From Linum tenue (taxonomy: Eukaryota > Streptophyta > Magnoliopsida > Malpighiales > Linaceae), in NCBI GenBank assembly GCA_946122785.1, contig CAMGYJ010000005.1, positions 77,494,547 through 77,558,546 of the forward strand: DNA of 64,000 nucleotides, written 5' to 3'. The notes below the pieces were generated by a model. It searched no databases. It saw nothing but the letters and a program-made list of their open reading frames with translations, and was not told the DNA's origin. The translations under genes and the position numbers were made by a program. Below are positions 24,488 to 36,053 of the stretch, one piece after another. Each line of letters starts with the position of its first letter. The stretch's first letter is position 1.

Positions 24488-24829
24488 TGTTATGAAAATA
24501 TTATTATTATTATGGATGACCAACATTAGATGCTCCATGGTATGTTACAAGTTCTATGTAACTCATCTCCTTATATTTATTCTCCATATGACACATTAGT
24601 TGCACAATTGGGTGTTACATGTAACCCCCCACCCCATTTCTATTTCACATTCATTCTCACATTCATGTATATTGATTGTAAGAATGTAGAGGTTATGTGA
24701 TGTGTGCCTATAAATAGATGGTCTCCTTGTACTAAGGAACACATGAATAAGAAAGCTCTATTCCCCTTCTCTTCTTGTGTCTCTACTCTTACTCTTGTGT
24801 ATGTTCCTCTTCCTTGTTATTTCATAACA
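24488..24829 (+). repeat. 3' LTR of Copia element
   Basis: 342 bp and, base by base by eye, the same as the 5' LTR, including the (ATT)n run and the CCCCCCACCCC tract. Downstream AATTG (24830-24834) is the target duplication, after which the interrupted LTR-like copy 1 resumes. Confidence 0.93.
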
Positions 24830-25162
24830 AATTGTTATTTCTTTCTTTTGACTTTTATTACTTAGTAATCAAGACCCAACCTCACAATCCCATATGTCAA
24901 GCAAACGATCAACTTCTGTCACAATCAAATGAACACAATTCTAATTCATCTAAACTCTAAACATTTCAATTCATCACTAATAAATTGTATCAATAGAGAT
25001 TTTCTACTGCTAATCTCATTAATTATGGAAAACAAAACCTAACCTAAGCACTGCAAATACGACTTCAGTTAGTAGTTTTAAAATTCGCTATTGCTAACTT
25101 TACACAAAAACTAACATTTATTTAATTAAATATGTTTTGCCGGACAAAAAGTGGTGTCTACA

Positions 25163-28034
25163 AATATCACAACAAAACAGTGGGTGTTTGTTATGACCGA
25201 ACAAAGGCATATGGCAGGGTTGAGCTTGCCCTTGTGAGGTTGTAATTTGATGTCCATCTGCTCTTGTGTTTGTTGGGAAGATGAAAAGATAGATACTTTA
25301 TATGGCATTTTGTCTTTCTCACTTAAATGATAAATCCCACATTGCTTTTTCTTTGATGGCACGAGGGGAAAAGCCCCATAAGAGAAGTTGCTAGATGTAT
25401 GGGTTCTTTGTATGGGATTCTACAAATAAGCACCAAATCTTCCAAGCAATTAAGAGGGATTCAACAATGAATATGGAGGTTGAATTATTACTCAATTATG
25501 AGTTATTATGAATGGTCTTTGATGATATTGAATTGGTTGCAGATATGAGTTTTGTATCATAGTAATTGGATAAGGAAAATAAAATTAGTCAAATTCATAG
25601 GAGATTTCCTAACCACGTTCGATAATTGATCAATTGCCGAGTTATCGAGGAAAGGGCCTGATTTATCACTTTGGAGATATGAGTTTGAGAACACATAAAT
25701 TTGACGATGTGAAATATCATCCCCTCCGTCATTCAAGTTGGCACGAACCCATCTTGGATCGTCCTTATTTTCAAAGATATAGACTACTAGCAAGGTGATT
25801 TCATGGCAAATCATCATTCGACTATAATAATTTTCATTAAAGGTTAACTATGGACAATTGGTTCTAACTAACCTCGTTATGGATTAGTGGGTTACACATT
25901 TTGACGCTTATACATTTCACGAACTAAGCGGGCAGTTTTAACCGAACCATGATCATTTGATCTAGTGTATCATGTTTCATTGACATTCTAACTAACCTCA
26001 TTCACGGTTGTACGTTTAGCGCTTATGATTTCAACAACCAAACACGACTTTAGTCATCTATTGGATTTTGTATGACTTGTTCAAAATCGAATCAAATAAA
26101 AGTCATTCAGTATTATATTAGTTTATTGACTTACACTCTCCGTAAACTGGAGAGGGAAAAATCAGATGCAGCCGCGGAGTCACAGTAGTAGTATAAGGAG
26201 GGAAAACTCTCTTAAACTCTCAAAAGTAAGTAAAATCATAAATACATCTAATAAATTAATTGGTAAGACTTTAACTTCTCTCCAGTTGTCGCTAGTTCAG
26301 TCATTGAGATTTATGACTCAACCACTAGTTAGATGCATACTTTCCAAGACAAACATTGGTCGAAAAGTTTGATGACTCTTTTCCTAAACAAAACATCAAT
26401 TGCTTCTGATGGAAATGAGATGGTCCAAGATACATCTGCCATGCCAGGTAAACAAGTAACATGTAATATTAATGAGAACCTAGGACAGACGAACAGATAC
26501 ATGACCTTAATTATAAAGGGACTCTCTCACTCTCTCCGTGCAACCAGAAAATTGAAGAGAGCTAACCGATCAGTCACTCCTTCAATTACGATCGACAGCA
26601 TGGGTGCGCACATGAGTAGCATGTGAAAAACACCAGCTAGTAACTAATAACCATCTTTTGCACAGGAAATTTATATAATTTTTGGGGGCAATGATCATAA
26701 AGAGAAGATAGGAGGGGAGAAAGACAAACGTGTAATTTCTCAAAACATATCGATTATAATGGGTTTCTTTCTCTCTTAATTGAAGCCAGTCTTGAATTGG
26801 GTGATGGGTTGAGGAGTGGTTAGTTTTTTTTATCATGATTGATTGATTGTATTAGATAAGCAGCAGTTGATATCAAGAACTCAAATTGTTATAAGAAATG
26901 TAAATATCGATCTTGTATGACTTTTTTACTTTCCAGTTTAGTACATGAGCCAACAAAACAGTCAAATTCCGGTAGTTGCCATCTATATTGCGATTGTTCT
27001 CTGGATGTTTATATTCTATATTTGGAAATTCATCTTTCAATCACACTCAGAGAAGTTTAAATATTGATCTTGTACCACTTCTTCACTTAACAGTTCAGTG
27101 CATATGCCAACCAAACAGTCATATACGACATGTCACTATCTACATCAAGATTATTCTCTTGATGTTGATAACCTAGATTGAGAGATTTGTATATGTATTC
27201 AAGCATGTTTACATAATTCAATTTTTTTGCAGATTACCTCATTCGTCAGAGTAATTATTATTCTTCTTTCGGACCCCATTCATTTATCACTCTTCGAATA
27301 CTACGACTTTTAGTCTACTATTTTAAGTATGACTCTTTTGAAGATATTGCCGCATTTTGTTCTGAATGTCAGGCAGAGCTATTATGCCTTAAGTTTCCCA
27401 AGGGAAAAAAAGAAGAGAAGAAACCCTGGAATTTGAGGATTCCCAACTCTCTTTAATTTCGTAGCAAACCTAAAAAAAACAATGTATTCTTCTCACCTCT
27501 TTGTAGCTAAGCTTTAAGATTGTAGATAGACTTAGGAAATCTAGTCCATTTCATGTTGTCCAAGTTTATACAGTCTCATCACCTAGATATATAGCAACCA
27601 ATAATTGATGATACGTTAGCAAATGAGCAATTATAGCATTCGATTTCCATTGTTGAGAAATTCATATTAATCAATTAAGATTCCTTGCGATTGAAATAAA
27701 ATTAGACTTTTCTGGATGTTACCGAATTCATGATATCAATTGACAATATATGTTCCTGCTAATATTGCACCGTTGAATTTGTGTCGATTCCAATTCCCAA
27801 ACTAATTAATCAAAGGAGGTAACATCAATTAATAATAATTCTTATTATTATTTTAGTTTATAAGGGAGAGAGAATTTATATGAATGTTGGAATTTATGAG
27901 CAATCAGGTAGCGATATTATCCTAAAACCACATTAATTATCTGGGCAAAAAAGAATTTGATTTAGTGGTACTACTATTGATCTTCAATATGAAAATCCCA
28001 TATTTGAATTTCTTAAGTAGCACTTAACAATAAA
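25163..28034. other. Intergenic, mostly unassigned
   Basis: 2.9 kb between LTR-like copy 1 and the LINE remnant. The only structure seen is a diverged tandem duplication near 26901-27170. No ORF has family similarity; the ones at 26166-26626 look random. No terminal repeats or RNA genes were found. Confidence 0.5.
26901..27170 (+). repeat. Diverged tandem duplication, period about 157 bp
   Basis: TAAATATCGATCTTGTATGA...CCAACAAAACAGTCA...ATTGTTCTCTGGATG (from 26901) is repeated as TAAATATTGATCTTGTACCA...CCAACCAAACAGTCA...ATTATTCTCTTGATG (from 27058). The copies differ at many positions, so the duplication is old. Function unknown. Confidence 0.7.
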
Positions 28035-30920
28035 ATAAACATATTATGATATGCCAACTTATGATAGTAGTATGGAAGATTTCAAACCATTGGCAGAATG
28101 ATATTGAAGTAGTTGAGCATAAGGCTTCAAGGCCTTGGTTTACCTGGATAAATAAGCAGGTGCAGAACCCTATTGCAAGACGCATGGACAGGGCTTTTGT
28201 TAACATGAAATGGTTAGATTCGTGTCCAAACAGTGTGGTTGATTTACTTGACCCATTAGTTTCAAATCATTGCCCAATATACTTAGACACACAGACCTGA
28301 TTCAAGAAGCATGGTCAGCTGATGTACAAGGATCTCCCTTGGGTAAAGTTTGTAAAAAACTAAGGATCTTGAAAAAGTTGTTGAAGGCTCTAAATAGGGA
28401 TGAGTTCTCTGATTTCTCAGCTAGAGTACAGTTAAAATAGTATGAGTTGTGTATGGCTCAGGCAGATGCATTAAGCTCCCCTTCTCCTACGACTTTTGAA
28501 AAGGAGAATGTGGAAGCTTTGGAGTTAAAAGAGCCCAGAATGATAGAAGAATCTTTTTTCAGACAGAAATCTAGAGAAGTCTGGTTGAAGACAGGTAACT
28601 CTAACACCAGTTTTTTCATAGATCTATGAAAATTAGGCAGCAGAGAAATGCAATTTGATCTCTTCTTGATGAGAAGGGAGTAAGAGTTACCGATACATCT
28701 TCCATGAGCTCAGTTGCTACTTATTTTTATCATAATCTCCTTGGGATATCTGATCCTCTGGTCAAAGCTGAGCCCGTTGAGTTTTATCAACAGCTCCTGG
28801 AGAAACTCTCACCTGAGCAAGTCTATGATCTTTGCAGGCCAATCACAACAGAAGAAGTGAAAATTACTATATTTGGTTTCAATGGGGAGAAAGCTCCTAG
28901 CCAGATGGATATTCTGCATGTTTCTTCCAAGCTGCATGGGGCATAGTGGGCTCTGAGATCACATCTGCCATCCAACATTGTTTTGATTCCTCTGACTTTC
29001 CACTCGAGGTAAACTCCACTCTTCTTGCTCTTTTACCAACGACAAAGAACCCTGAAGAGATGAAGAATTTTAGGCCCATCTCCTGCTGCAATGTACTCTA
29101 TAAATGCATTGCTAAAACAATCACTCTAGGCTGAGTACTTGTTTGCCTCTTGTGATTAGTGAGAATCAAACTGCGTTTGTGAAAGGCAGGGGTATTGGTG
29201 AGAATATTCTCATTTCTCATGAACTAGTCCAGAGATATACTAGGAAAAAAATTTCCCCTAGAAGTATAGTTAAAGTAGATTCAATGAAAGCCTTTGACTA
29301 AGTGGATTGGAACTTCTTATTTACTATCCTTGAAGCTATGGAATTTCCTATGAGGTTCATTAAGTGGATTTATATGTGTGTCACTACTCCCAAATTTAGT
29401 GGTGGAGTATTTCTCTGCAAAGAAAGGGCTTAGGCAAGAGGACCCTATGTCCCCCTACATGTTTGCCATTGCCATGGAGGTTTTTGGTTGTCTTATGAGG
29501 GAGGCAGCCACAGTCAAGAAAATTCCTTTTCACTCTATGTGTAAACGTATAGGGTTGACCCATCTAATGTTTGCGGATGACTTACTCATATTCTCTGATG
29601 GGTCAAACTATGGAGTTCAGTGTATTCAGCCAGTCCTTGCTAGATTTAGAGATCTTTCTGGCCTTGTTTCAAACCCTGCAAATGTGAGATCTTCTGTGGA
29701 GGTTTGCCTGAGGAATGAGAGGTTAGTATGGCTCACATGACTGGGTATAAACTAGGGGGTTTTCTTGTGAGATACTTGGGGGGTTCCTTTGATACCTGGT
29801 AAGCTAACTATTAAAGCCTGTTGTCCATTAATAGACAAAATCACAAACAAAATTATAGGTTGGGGGTGCTAAAACACTGAGTTATGCTGGCAAACTTCAG
29901 CTTGTGGTATATGTCCTCTATAGTCTTGCTCAATTTTGGATGGCTATCTTCATTATTCCCAAAGTTGTTATCAAGGAGATTGAGAAAATGTGTAATGATT
30001 TTCTTTGGGGTGTTGGTTCAAATGATAGAAAGTGGACAGTGGTTGGCTGGAATTTGGCCTGCATTGTTAGGCATATTTGGGACCTGCTGTTGAAACAAGT
30101 TTCCATTTGGGTCGCTTGGATCAGGGAATACAGGTTGCACAATCAAGACTTCTGGTCTGCAACTTGTAAATCTTGGTCATGGCTATGGCTACAAAATCCT
30201 GAAAACTAGAAGTGAATTGCAACATCTGTTAACAGTTGAGAATGGAGTGGGAAAATGGCAAGGAAAAGTGTTGCCAAATTTCTCTACCAAAGCTGTCTGG
30301 CAGGAGTTCAGGCATAGGCTTCCTCTGGTTAATTGGTTCAAGCTGATTTGGAAAGGGCTTTCTATTCCTCGTAATCAATTCATTTGCTGGCTTATCACTC
30401 AGAATTACATTACTACTTGTGATAAGATGATCCAATGTGGGTATCAAAGTTGTATATGTTCACTGTGTGTTCTGCTCTTCTTCCCCAAAAACCCACCAAC
30501 ATCTTTTTCTGCCTATGTGCATTACAAGGAGCTGTTTGTTAGCCTGCTTGGTAAGCACACTAACAGATCACCTTCTTCAGACTGGTCTCTGGAACTTCAG
30601 TGGGCTATTTCTCAGCTCATCCAACATCTCGACAACAGGGAGGGTCATCTGGCAAGCAATGATCAGCTCTATATGGAGGGACAGGTGCGCTGCCAGATAT
30701 GGTAACATGAAAATTGCAGCTGCAGAGGTGGTGCTTCAGATTAAGAAAGACACTATTATTGTTTGTGGAGTGGATGCAGCGAGTCACTTCTTTTAACTAA
30801 CTTCTTTGTTCTATAAATATGTAGTAGTTTATAGGTTCATTCCCCAGTGGTGAGGGTTTCTCACCACAACAGTTCCCTATTTTTGATGATATATATACCA
30901 CAATCATTCATAAAAAAAAA
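28035..30920 (+). pseudogene. Decayed, 5'-truncated L1-like LINE (ORF2 remnant)
   Basis: The remnant starts in the C-terminal part of the endonuclease (WFTWINKQVQNPIARRMDRA, then VSNHCPIYL near 28130-28290). It continues through the reverse transcriptase: NFRPISCCNVLYKCIAK near 29065; KGLRQEDPMSPYMF near 29420; and the catalytic HLMFADDLLIF near 29560-29595. It ends in a zinc-binding zf-RVT region (FSTKAVWQEFR...GLSIPRNQFICW, 30280-30400). Many stops and frameshifts separate these. ORF1 and the N-terminal endonuclease are missing, as expected of 5' truncation. An A9 run at 30912-30920 is the likely tail. I found no clear target duplication. It is a different subfamily from the LINE at 46960. 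Confidence 0.85.
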
Positions 30921-31181
30921 CATCTTTCATTCTTAAAAAAATCACATTGGCTTCAGAATCTAGCGATGATAGGAAATATTTGAAAATCCACTCGTAGGAA
31001 TTGAGTCTCACATGTCAATATGTCATTTCGACTTAATTTCCTGATATAATTTCTTTATAAATATACTAAACCGAATAATATAGTTGAAAATACATGACAC
31101 ACCTAAGCGCATACAAAATGAAAAGTGTGGGAATGAGGAAACATCCACATTTACAAAAACATGCCATGTTCAAATTCTAGA

Positions 31182-31516
31182 TATTGGACCAGTCTACCGG
31201 TGAAGAGTCCAAGCTCATGTCTTCCTTTGATGATGAGCCCAAGCTCCCGACTGCTTATACTACTACTACGTGTGGAACAAGGAATTCTAATCCTTGTTGT
31301 TCTTGCGTTCCTTTACCCTATTATAATACAATAACACTAGGCAGTACTCTATATAAACAAGTTGTAAGCCTCTCGGCCATATCATCACAAGTCAGTCAGT
31401 AATAAAAGTCATAGTTGGAGAGACTCATCTCTCCCGTGGATTAGTCCCAATCCGTCAATCGGGGATACCACGTAAAACTGCATGTCTCGTTTTTTGTTTT
31501 CTCGTTCTATTTTGCA
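31182..31516 (+). repeat. 5' LTR of the split Copia element
   Basis: Starts TATTGGACCAGTC (the expected TG is not present) and ends TATTTTGCA. TATA box CTATATAAA lies near 31349-31357. It is followed at 31517 by the primer-binding site TAGTATCAGAG. The 260 bp before it (30921-31181) hold nothing recognisable. Confidence 0.85.
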
Positions 31517-31560
31517 TAGTATCAGAGTGGTTCTAATCCTGGAATCGTCAAGTCTTCATC

Positions 31561-32466
31561 ATGAGCGACGACGAAGGGAAGAAGCCGTCTACTTCAACCT
31601 TTGTCGCGCCAAACAAGGATCAAGGTCCTTCGTCTCCTCTTTATCTCCATCCGTCTGAAACTGCAAGTCAATTGCAGGTTGGAGATGTCCTCACGTCGAG
31701 CAATAATGAGAGTGGGTCATTGAGATGACCGATTCTCTGATCATCAAAAACAAATACGGGTTTGTTGATGGCACAGTCCCTAAACTTGAAGCTGATCCTG
31801 AACTACGAGCATGGACGCGATGTGATGCCATAGTCAAAGGATGGTTACGCACGGCCATGGATAAGGAAGTTCGTGCCAGCATAAGGTATGCCCGCACAAC
31901 CCCAGAAATCTTTATCGATTTAAGGGATCGCTTCGGTCAAAGAAGCACGTCCCGCGCCTATGAAATTCGTTGCCTCGTGAGCATGCTGCAGCAAGAAAAA
32001 CACGCGTCTACGAACTTTGTGGGAAGAGTCACAATCAATTTCTCCCTCACCAAAGTGCACATGTGGTCTCTGTACTTGTGGGCTGGAACATCGAACGAAA
32101 GAAAAGGACGAGAGCTCCCGCATCTTCGACTTCTTGATGGGACTTGATGAGAGCTTTGGAACAGTGAGAACCCAATTCCTCACCATGAAACCAACTCTGA
32201 GCCTGATGGAAGCTTTCAACATCGTCTCCTCTGATGAGAAGCAAAGGCTCATTGCGTAGAAACGTAGACCTCATGTCGAGGCAGCTTCTTTCAGCACTCA
32301 AGGAGACAGTGAACGAATTAATCGTTCGTCTGAGAATCGTGAGCGAGCTCGTTCAAAATGTTCACATTGCGGAAAAATGGGTCACCTAAAAGAAACCTGT
32401 TATGATATCATAGGTTGGCCGAGTCGCAATGAGTCTTTCAAGCAACTTGCAGAACGGCCAACGTAA
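31561..32466 (+). pseudogene. Copia gag remnant
   Basis: The ATG at 31561 begins a short open stretch that ends in TGA near 31726. The main gag frame then runs from 31725 (KNKYGFVDGTVPKLEADPE, then RDRFGQRSTSRAYEI) with a frameshift near 32020. The second frame has PKCTCGLCTCG and ESFGTVRTQFLTMKP. The nucleocapsid zinc knuckle CSHCGKMGHLKETCY (CX2CX4HX4C) lies near 32357-32401. A segment between the leader and KNKYG that Copia gag normally has is absent. Several stops make it inactive. Confidence 0.8.
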
Positions 32467-32629
32467 CCGCAATCCAAAAGAAGGATAGCAGCCCAAGGTG
32501 TCCCAAGTTGAGACCAAGAGTCTAGTGTCAGGGTTCTCAATACATCAACTTGAGCAGTTGCGTCTTTTTTTCTCATAGTCAGGCATTACGAACTCGACCC
32601 CAGCTGATTCTCCCTCTTCTCACATGGCA

Positions 32630-33592
32630 GGTATGTCCATACCCAGTTCAAAATGGTTGATAGATTCAGGGTGCAATGAACACATAGTCTATGATGTTTC
32701 GTTGCTTTATAATGTCGTAAATGATACCTCTAGTTGTCCCGTCAAGATACCTATTGGAACCAACATCCCAGTCGCCAAAGTTGGTTAGGTCAAGCTATCT
32801 TCTGGTCTAAAATTGGATAGAGTACTCCATGTTCCACAGTTTAGGTGCAATCTATTATCCGTTAGTTGATTGAAAAAGGAGAACGACGTTGCTTTGATCG
32901 TTCTCCATGATTTCTGTATTCTCCAAAACTTACAATCGAAGAGCGTGATTGGGAAGGGGATTCTCTGTGATGGCCTTTATTATCTGCGTCTCTTCGAGCA
33001 TCATGGTTGTCAAGCTTTTGCAGCAGCTGGAGGGACTGAAGTCTTGGCAAAGACTTGGCACTCAAGGTTGGGCCATCCGTCCACCTCGAAGATGGCGCAT
33101 CTTGCATATTTTTTGTCACCTCGGTTACGTGTAAGTGAGGATATTTTTTCATTCATGTTCTCGTGCAAAGCAGACTCGGACCCCTTTTCCAGCTAGTTCA
33201 ATAAAAACGTTGGATTGTTTTGAGTTAATTCAAATTGATTTGTGGGGCGGCTACAATTTCCCTTCTCTAAGAGGTGCTCATTATTTTTTGACCATTGTGG
33301 ATGATTTTAGTCTTGTAATGTGGGTGTATATGCTGCGTTTCAAGTCAAAATTCACAAAGTATTTGCTCATGTTCATAGAAATGGTGCTTACTCAGTTTAA
33401 TCACCGTATCCGCCGCATACAAACTGACAACGACAATAGTTTTTGTCTGCTACTCTTCAAGATTTCTATTCGCAACATGGGCTACACTTTCAAACCAGTC
33501 GAAAGAGAGCATAGACACATCCTAGACACTGCAAGAGCTCTTCGTTTTCATGCAGGATTGCCGATTCAGTTTTGGGGAGAGTGTGTTCTAAC
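32630..33592 (+). pseudogene. Copia protease and integrase (5' part), inactive
   Basis: The aspartic protease signature reads WLIDSGCNEHIV (32649-32684). The pre-integrase block gives TWHSRLGHPSTSKM near 33053-33094. The integrase core shows LIQIDLWGGY and FLTIVDDFSLVMWVYML (first catalytic Asp region), RRIQTDNDNSF (second) and WGECVLT at the break. Stops at several points and a modified third catalytic region make it inactive. The frame is interrupted at 33592 by the Gypsy insertion and resumes at 38414. Confidence 0.82.
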
Positions 33593-35241
33593 TATAACAT
33601 CCCGTTCCGGCAAAACCCATATCTCGATCGCTAGAAAGTTTGCGATTTAAAATACGACGTTTTGATAATATTTCGACAAAAATCGGATTATCAATCGATC
33701 GGATAAGGACCAATTACTATATTTAAATATATAGTAATATATATTAATTAATTATATGTTAATTTAATATACACATGCTTGTGTGTCACTAGGATAGGGA
33801 CTTTAATAAAGTAGCAGGACCTGCAACCGCTACAATTATATAAATACATTTAAAAAAGTTCCCTCCGATCCATTTCTATCTTCCATTTCTGACTTCCCCT
33901 GCAGAGAGAACTAAGAGCGCGCACCGAGAGGTCGAAGAAACCTCGACCAGTTTCTAGGATTTTTTACAGTGAAAAAATCATGTAAGTGACATATAATTAT
34001 TCCATACTGCATAGTTGATAAGTTTATGGGTTTATATAGCTCTTTTGGTTCACAAATTCCTTAGGGTTCCGGTTGAAGGAATTTGGAGTTTTCGAGTATC
34101 CGAAAGTCGGATTAAGCCCAAATTTCATATACGAGCTTTCTACAGCGAGGTAATTAATCCTCTGGTTCTAATCCATGAATTTCGGCTATTATTTAGGTCG
34201 GAGCCGGGATAGCTGAATTTAGCTCCGGCCAGGGTTTGATGTGTTTTTATCGAGAATTTGATCCGAAGCTTAGTACTAACATTGACAGGGATATTGCAGG
34301 GGAGATTAGGACAATCTCGGATTTTGATTACGAGTTTGTTTGAGAAAAGTGAAGTTTTAGTACGAGAAGCTTATATCGGTGTTTGAACGGAGTGGTGGGT
34401 CCGATATGACCACATCCACGAGATGTTTGGTCCGTATTCCCGGGAGAGTAATTAGCATGGGAGTAGCCAGGCGCCTATGATTAAAACACGATAAGATGCA
34501 TATGCATAAGTCAAGATGGTTGAGTCTTTTTCCTATTGGGATGTCGGATGGCTGAGGTCTCATCCTAGTGCTTTGGCTTGTTTGCTAGATGTATGGTAGG
34601 GGTATGCTCTGTTATGAAGTCACGATGCTATGATTATCTCACTCAGCTATGAGCTGACCCTCTTTTATTCTTCTTCTCTGCTTATGTATAAGCAGATCAT
34701 CAACAGCAGCAGTAGATAAGTGTTAGGTGGGAGAGGAGCTAGAGTTGAAGCCAAGATGAGGTATGGTCTTCAACTATTCTGTGCTTGGACGACTACTCGG
34801 GATTTTGGCCAGTGATCCAGACCTTTTTATTAAAATGTTTTGAGAACGTTTTCATGTGCATACTAGCTTCTGATGTAGTGTGAGATATCAACAGGTGTGG
34901 AAAGTTGATGATATGTGTATATTTTGTGTAACTGTGTAAGTTGTGACGATTATGGTATGTATAAGTATGGTATGCAGTTGTGGAGTATGAAAATGGTGAC
35001 TATGGCTATGAAAGCCAATATATATGGTTATGGGTATATGTGTATGTTTATAGATGCAGGGATTCAGATAAATTATTTTGCAGGTTTTAGTTACAAGAAC
35101 TGTTAGCCCATTACGCGAGTAATTCATGTCAAAATTTTATTTGGGTAAATTTTGGTAATTAATGTAACACCAGTTTTTATTTCCGCTGCAAATGTTTAAA
35201 CAATATGATTAGGTAATATGTACAGGGTGGGGGGTGTTACA
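33593..35241 (+). repeat. 5' LTR of Gypsy element (1.65 kb, shortened)
   Basis: Begins TATAACATCCCGTTCCGG and ends GGGTGTTACA. TATA element TATATAAATA lies at 33837-33846. It lacks about 700 bp present in the 3' LTR (36847-37554 region). The join is near 34393, where GAACGGA meets GTGGTGGGTCCG. Otherwise the two LTRs are very similar. Confidence 0.9.
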
Positions 35242-36053
35242 GTTTGGTATCAGAGCTGGTTTGTTTTCTGCATTATGGGTATGTTACTTTCGCTCTTGAG
35301 GACTGATCACCCTCAAAAGGGCATGGAGTACTCCATACATGTACTTGCACTAAACTTTCCAGGATTGGGACCAAAGGTGATGATGTGTTGCATAGTCAGT
35401 TGCATATGGTCAAACATAATTTTGAGTATTTGAAGGAATCTTGAAAATTTTATGGTTTAAGAGATTTCTGAAAATATGTGGAGTTTTTATCTTGTTGTCC
35501 AAGTAATGATTTTGAAGAAAGTTTTGTTTCAACCAAGTGAGTAACTTTGTTAGACACAAATGGTGTGTGGATCAAACTAAGGCCAATGTTTCCTTGTAGT
35601 TTGCACAGAAGTACTTTTAGTGTTACTACTAACCGATCGAGAAGCATAGTGGCTAGCTATGCAATGCAGTTGGTTTAGGCTGTGCTAACATGATGAGTTG
35701 TGATGGTATATATTTGAATAGAGATATGAATCTTGATGATATTGTGGTAACCATTTTGTAGGTTGATATAACCTTGTGTTAGTAGCAACCTACTTTGCAG
35801 GTTAACAATCTTGCCTAATAAGTTATGTTTCGAACTTGTTGATGTGCTTTGTTGTGATAGCTCAGTATAGGTTTTTGAAACCTAAACATGGGAACATGAG
35901 GTGTTATGTGTTAACTTATATGCTATGAATCACATAACCTAAGAGTTAGGTAATGGTTTAACTACGATAGACCATGTTAAGAGTAAGTAAGCGGACTTAG
36001 GGTACAACTCAAGATTAGATTTCGGGGACGAAATCTTTTAAGGAGGGAAGAAT
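35242..36053 (+). other. Internal region of Gypsy element, non-coding
   Basis: PBS TTGGTATCAGAGC at 35244-35256 and polypurine tract at 36040-36052 mark its ends. Between them is about 780 bp with no gag, protease, RT, integrase or chromodomain match. The last 60 bp (GATTTCGGGGACGAAATC) look like the normal end of a Gypsy pol/3' leader, so the coding part was most likely deleted. Confidence 0.85.

Larger units (their letters stand above)
20384..24829 (+). mobile_element. Copia retrotransposon with identical-looking LTRs and dead interior
   Basis: Two 342-bp LTRs (20384-20725 and 24488-24829) run TGTTATG...CATAACA and read identical by eye. A perfect 5-bp duplication AATTG flanks the element (20379-20383, 24830-24834). 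A polypurine tract AAGGGGGAG (24479-24487) directly precedes the 3' LTR. The 3.76 kb interior has no ORF above about 110 codons. It retains decayed Copia pol phrases such as FGCAEYIPIDPP and KRGRPIGSKDKNPRER. The element is thus a young insertion of a coding-dead copy, which must have used enzymes of another Copia element. Confidence 0.92.
15072..25162 (+). mobile_element. Long LTR-like unit, copy 1 (possibly Ogre/Tat-type), nested
   Basis: The unit starts TGTCGCAACCG and ends GGACAAAAAGTGGTGTCTACA, written here in two overlapping parts as GGACAAAAAGTGG and GTGGTGTCTACA. Copy 2 (41363-54054) starts TGTCACAACCG and ends with nearly the same phrase. The first 600 bp align well with copy 2, including the GGATCAAACACT and GGTTGCCTACGTACCCG phrases. 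A TATA element and a CCCTAAC-containing leader follow about 1 kb in, as expected of an LTR promoter. Three later insertions lie inside (hAT-like at 16223 and 18945, Copia at 20384); without them the unit is about 4.3 kb. Flanking 5-mers GAAAT and AATAT do not form a good TSD. The Ogre/Tat assignment rests on remembered LTR end sequences and is an inference. Confidence 0.5.
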
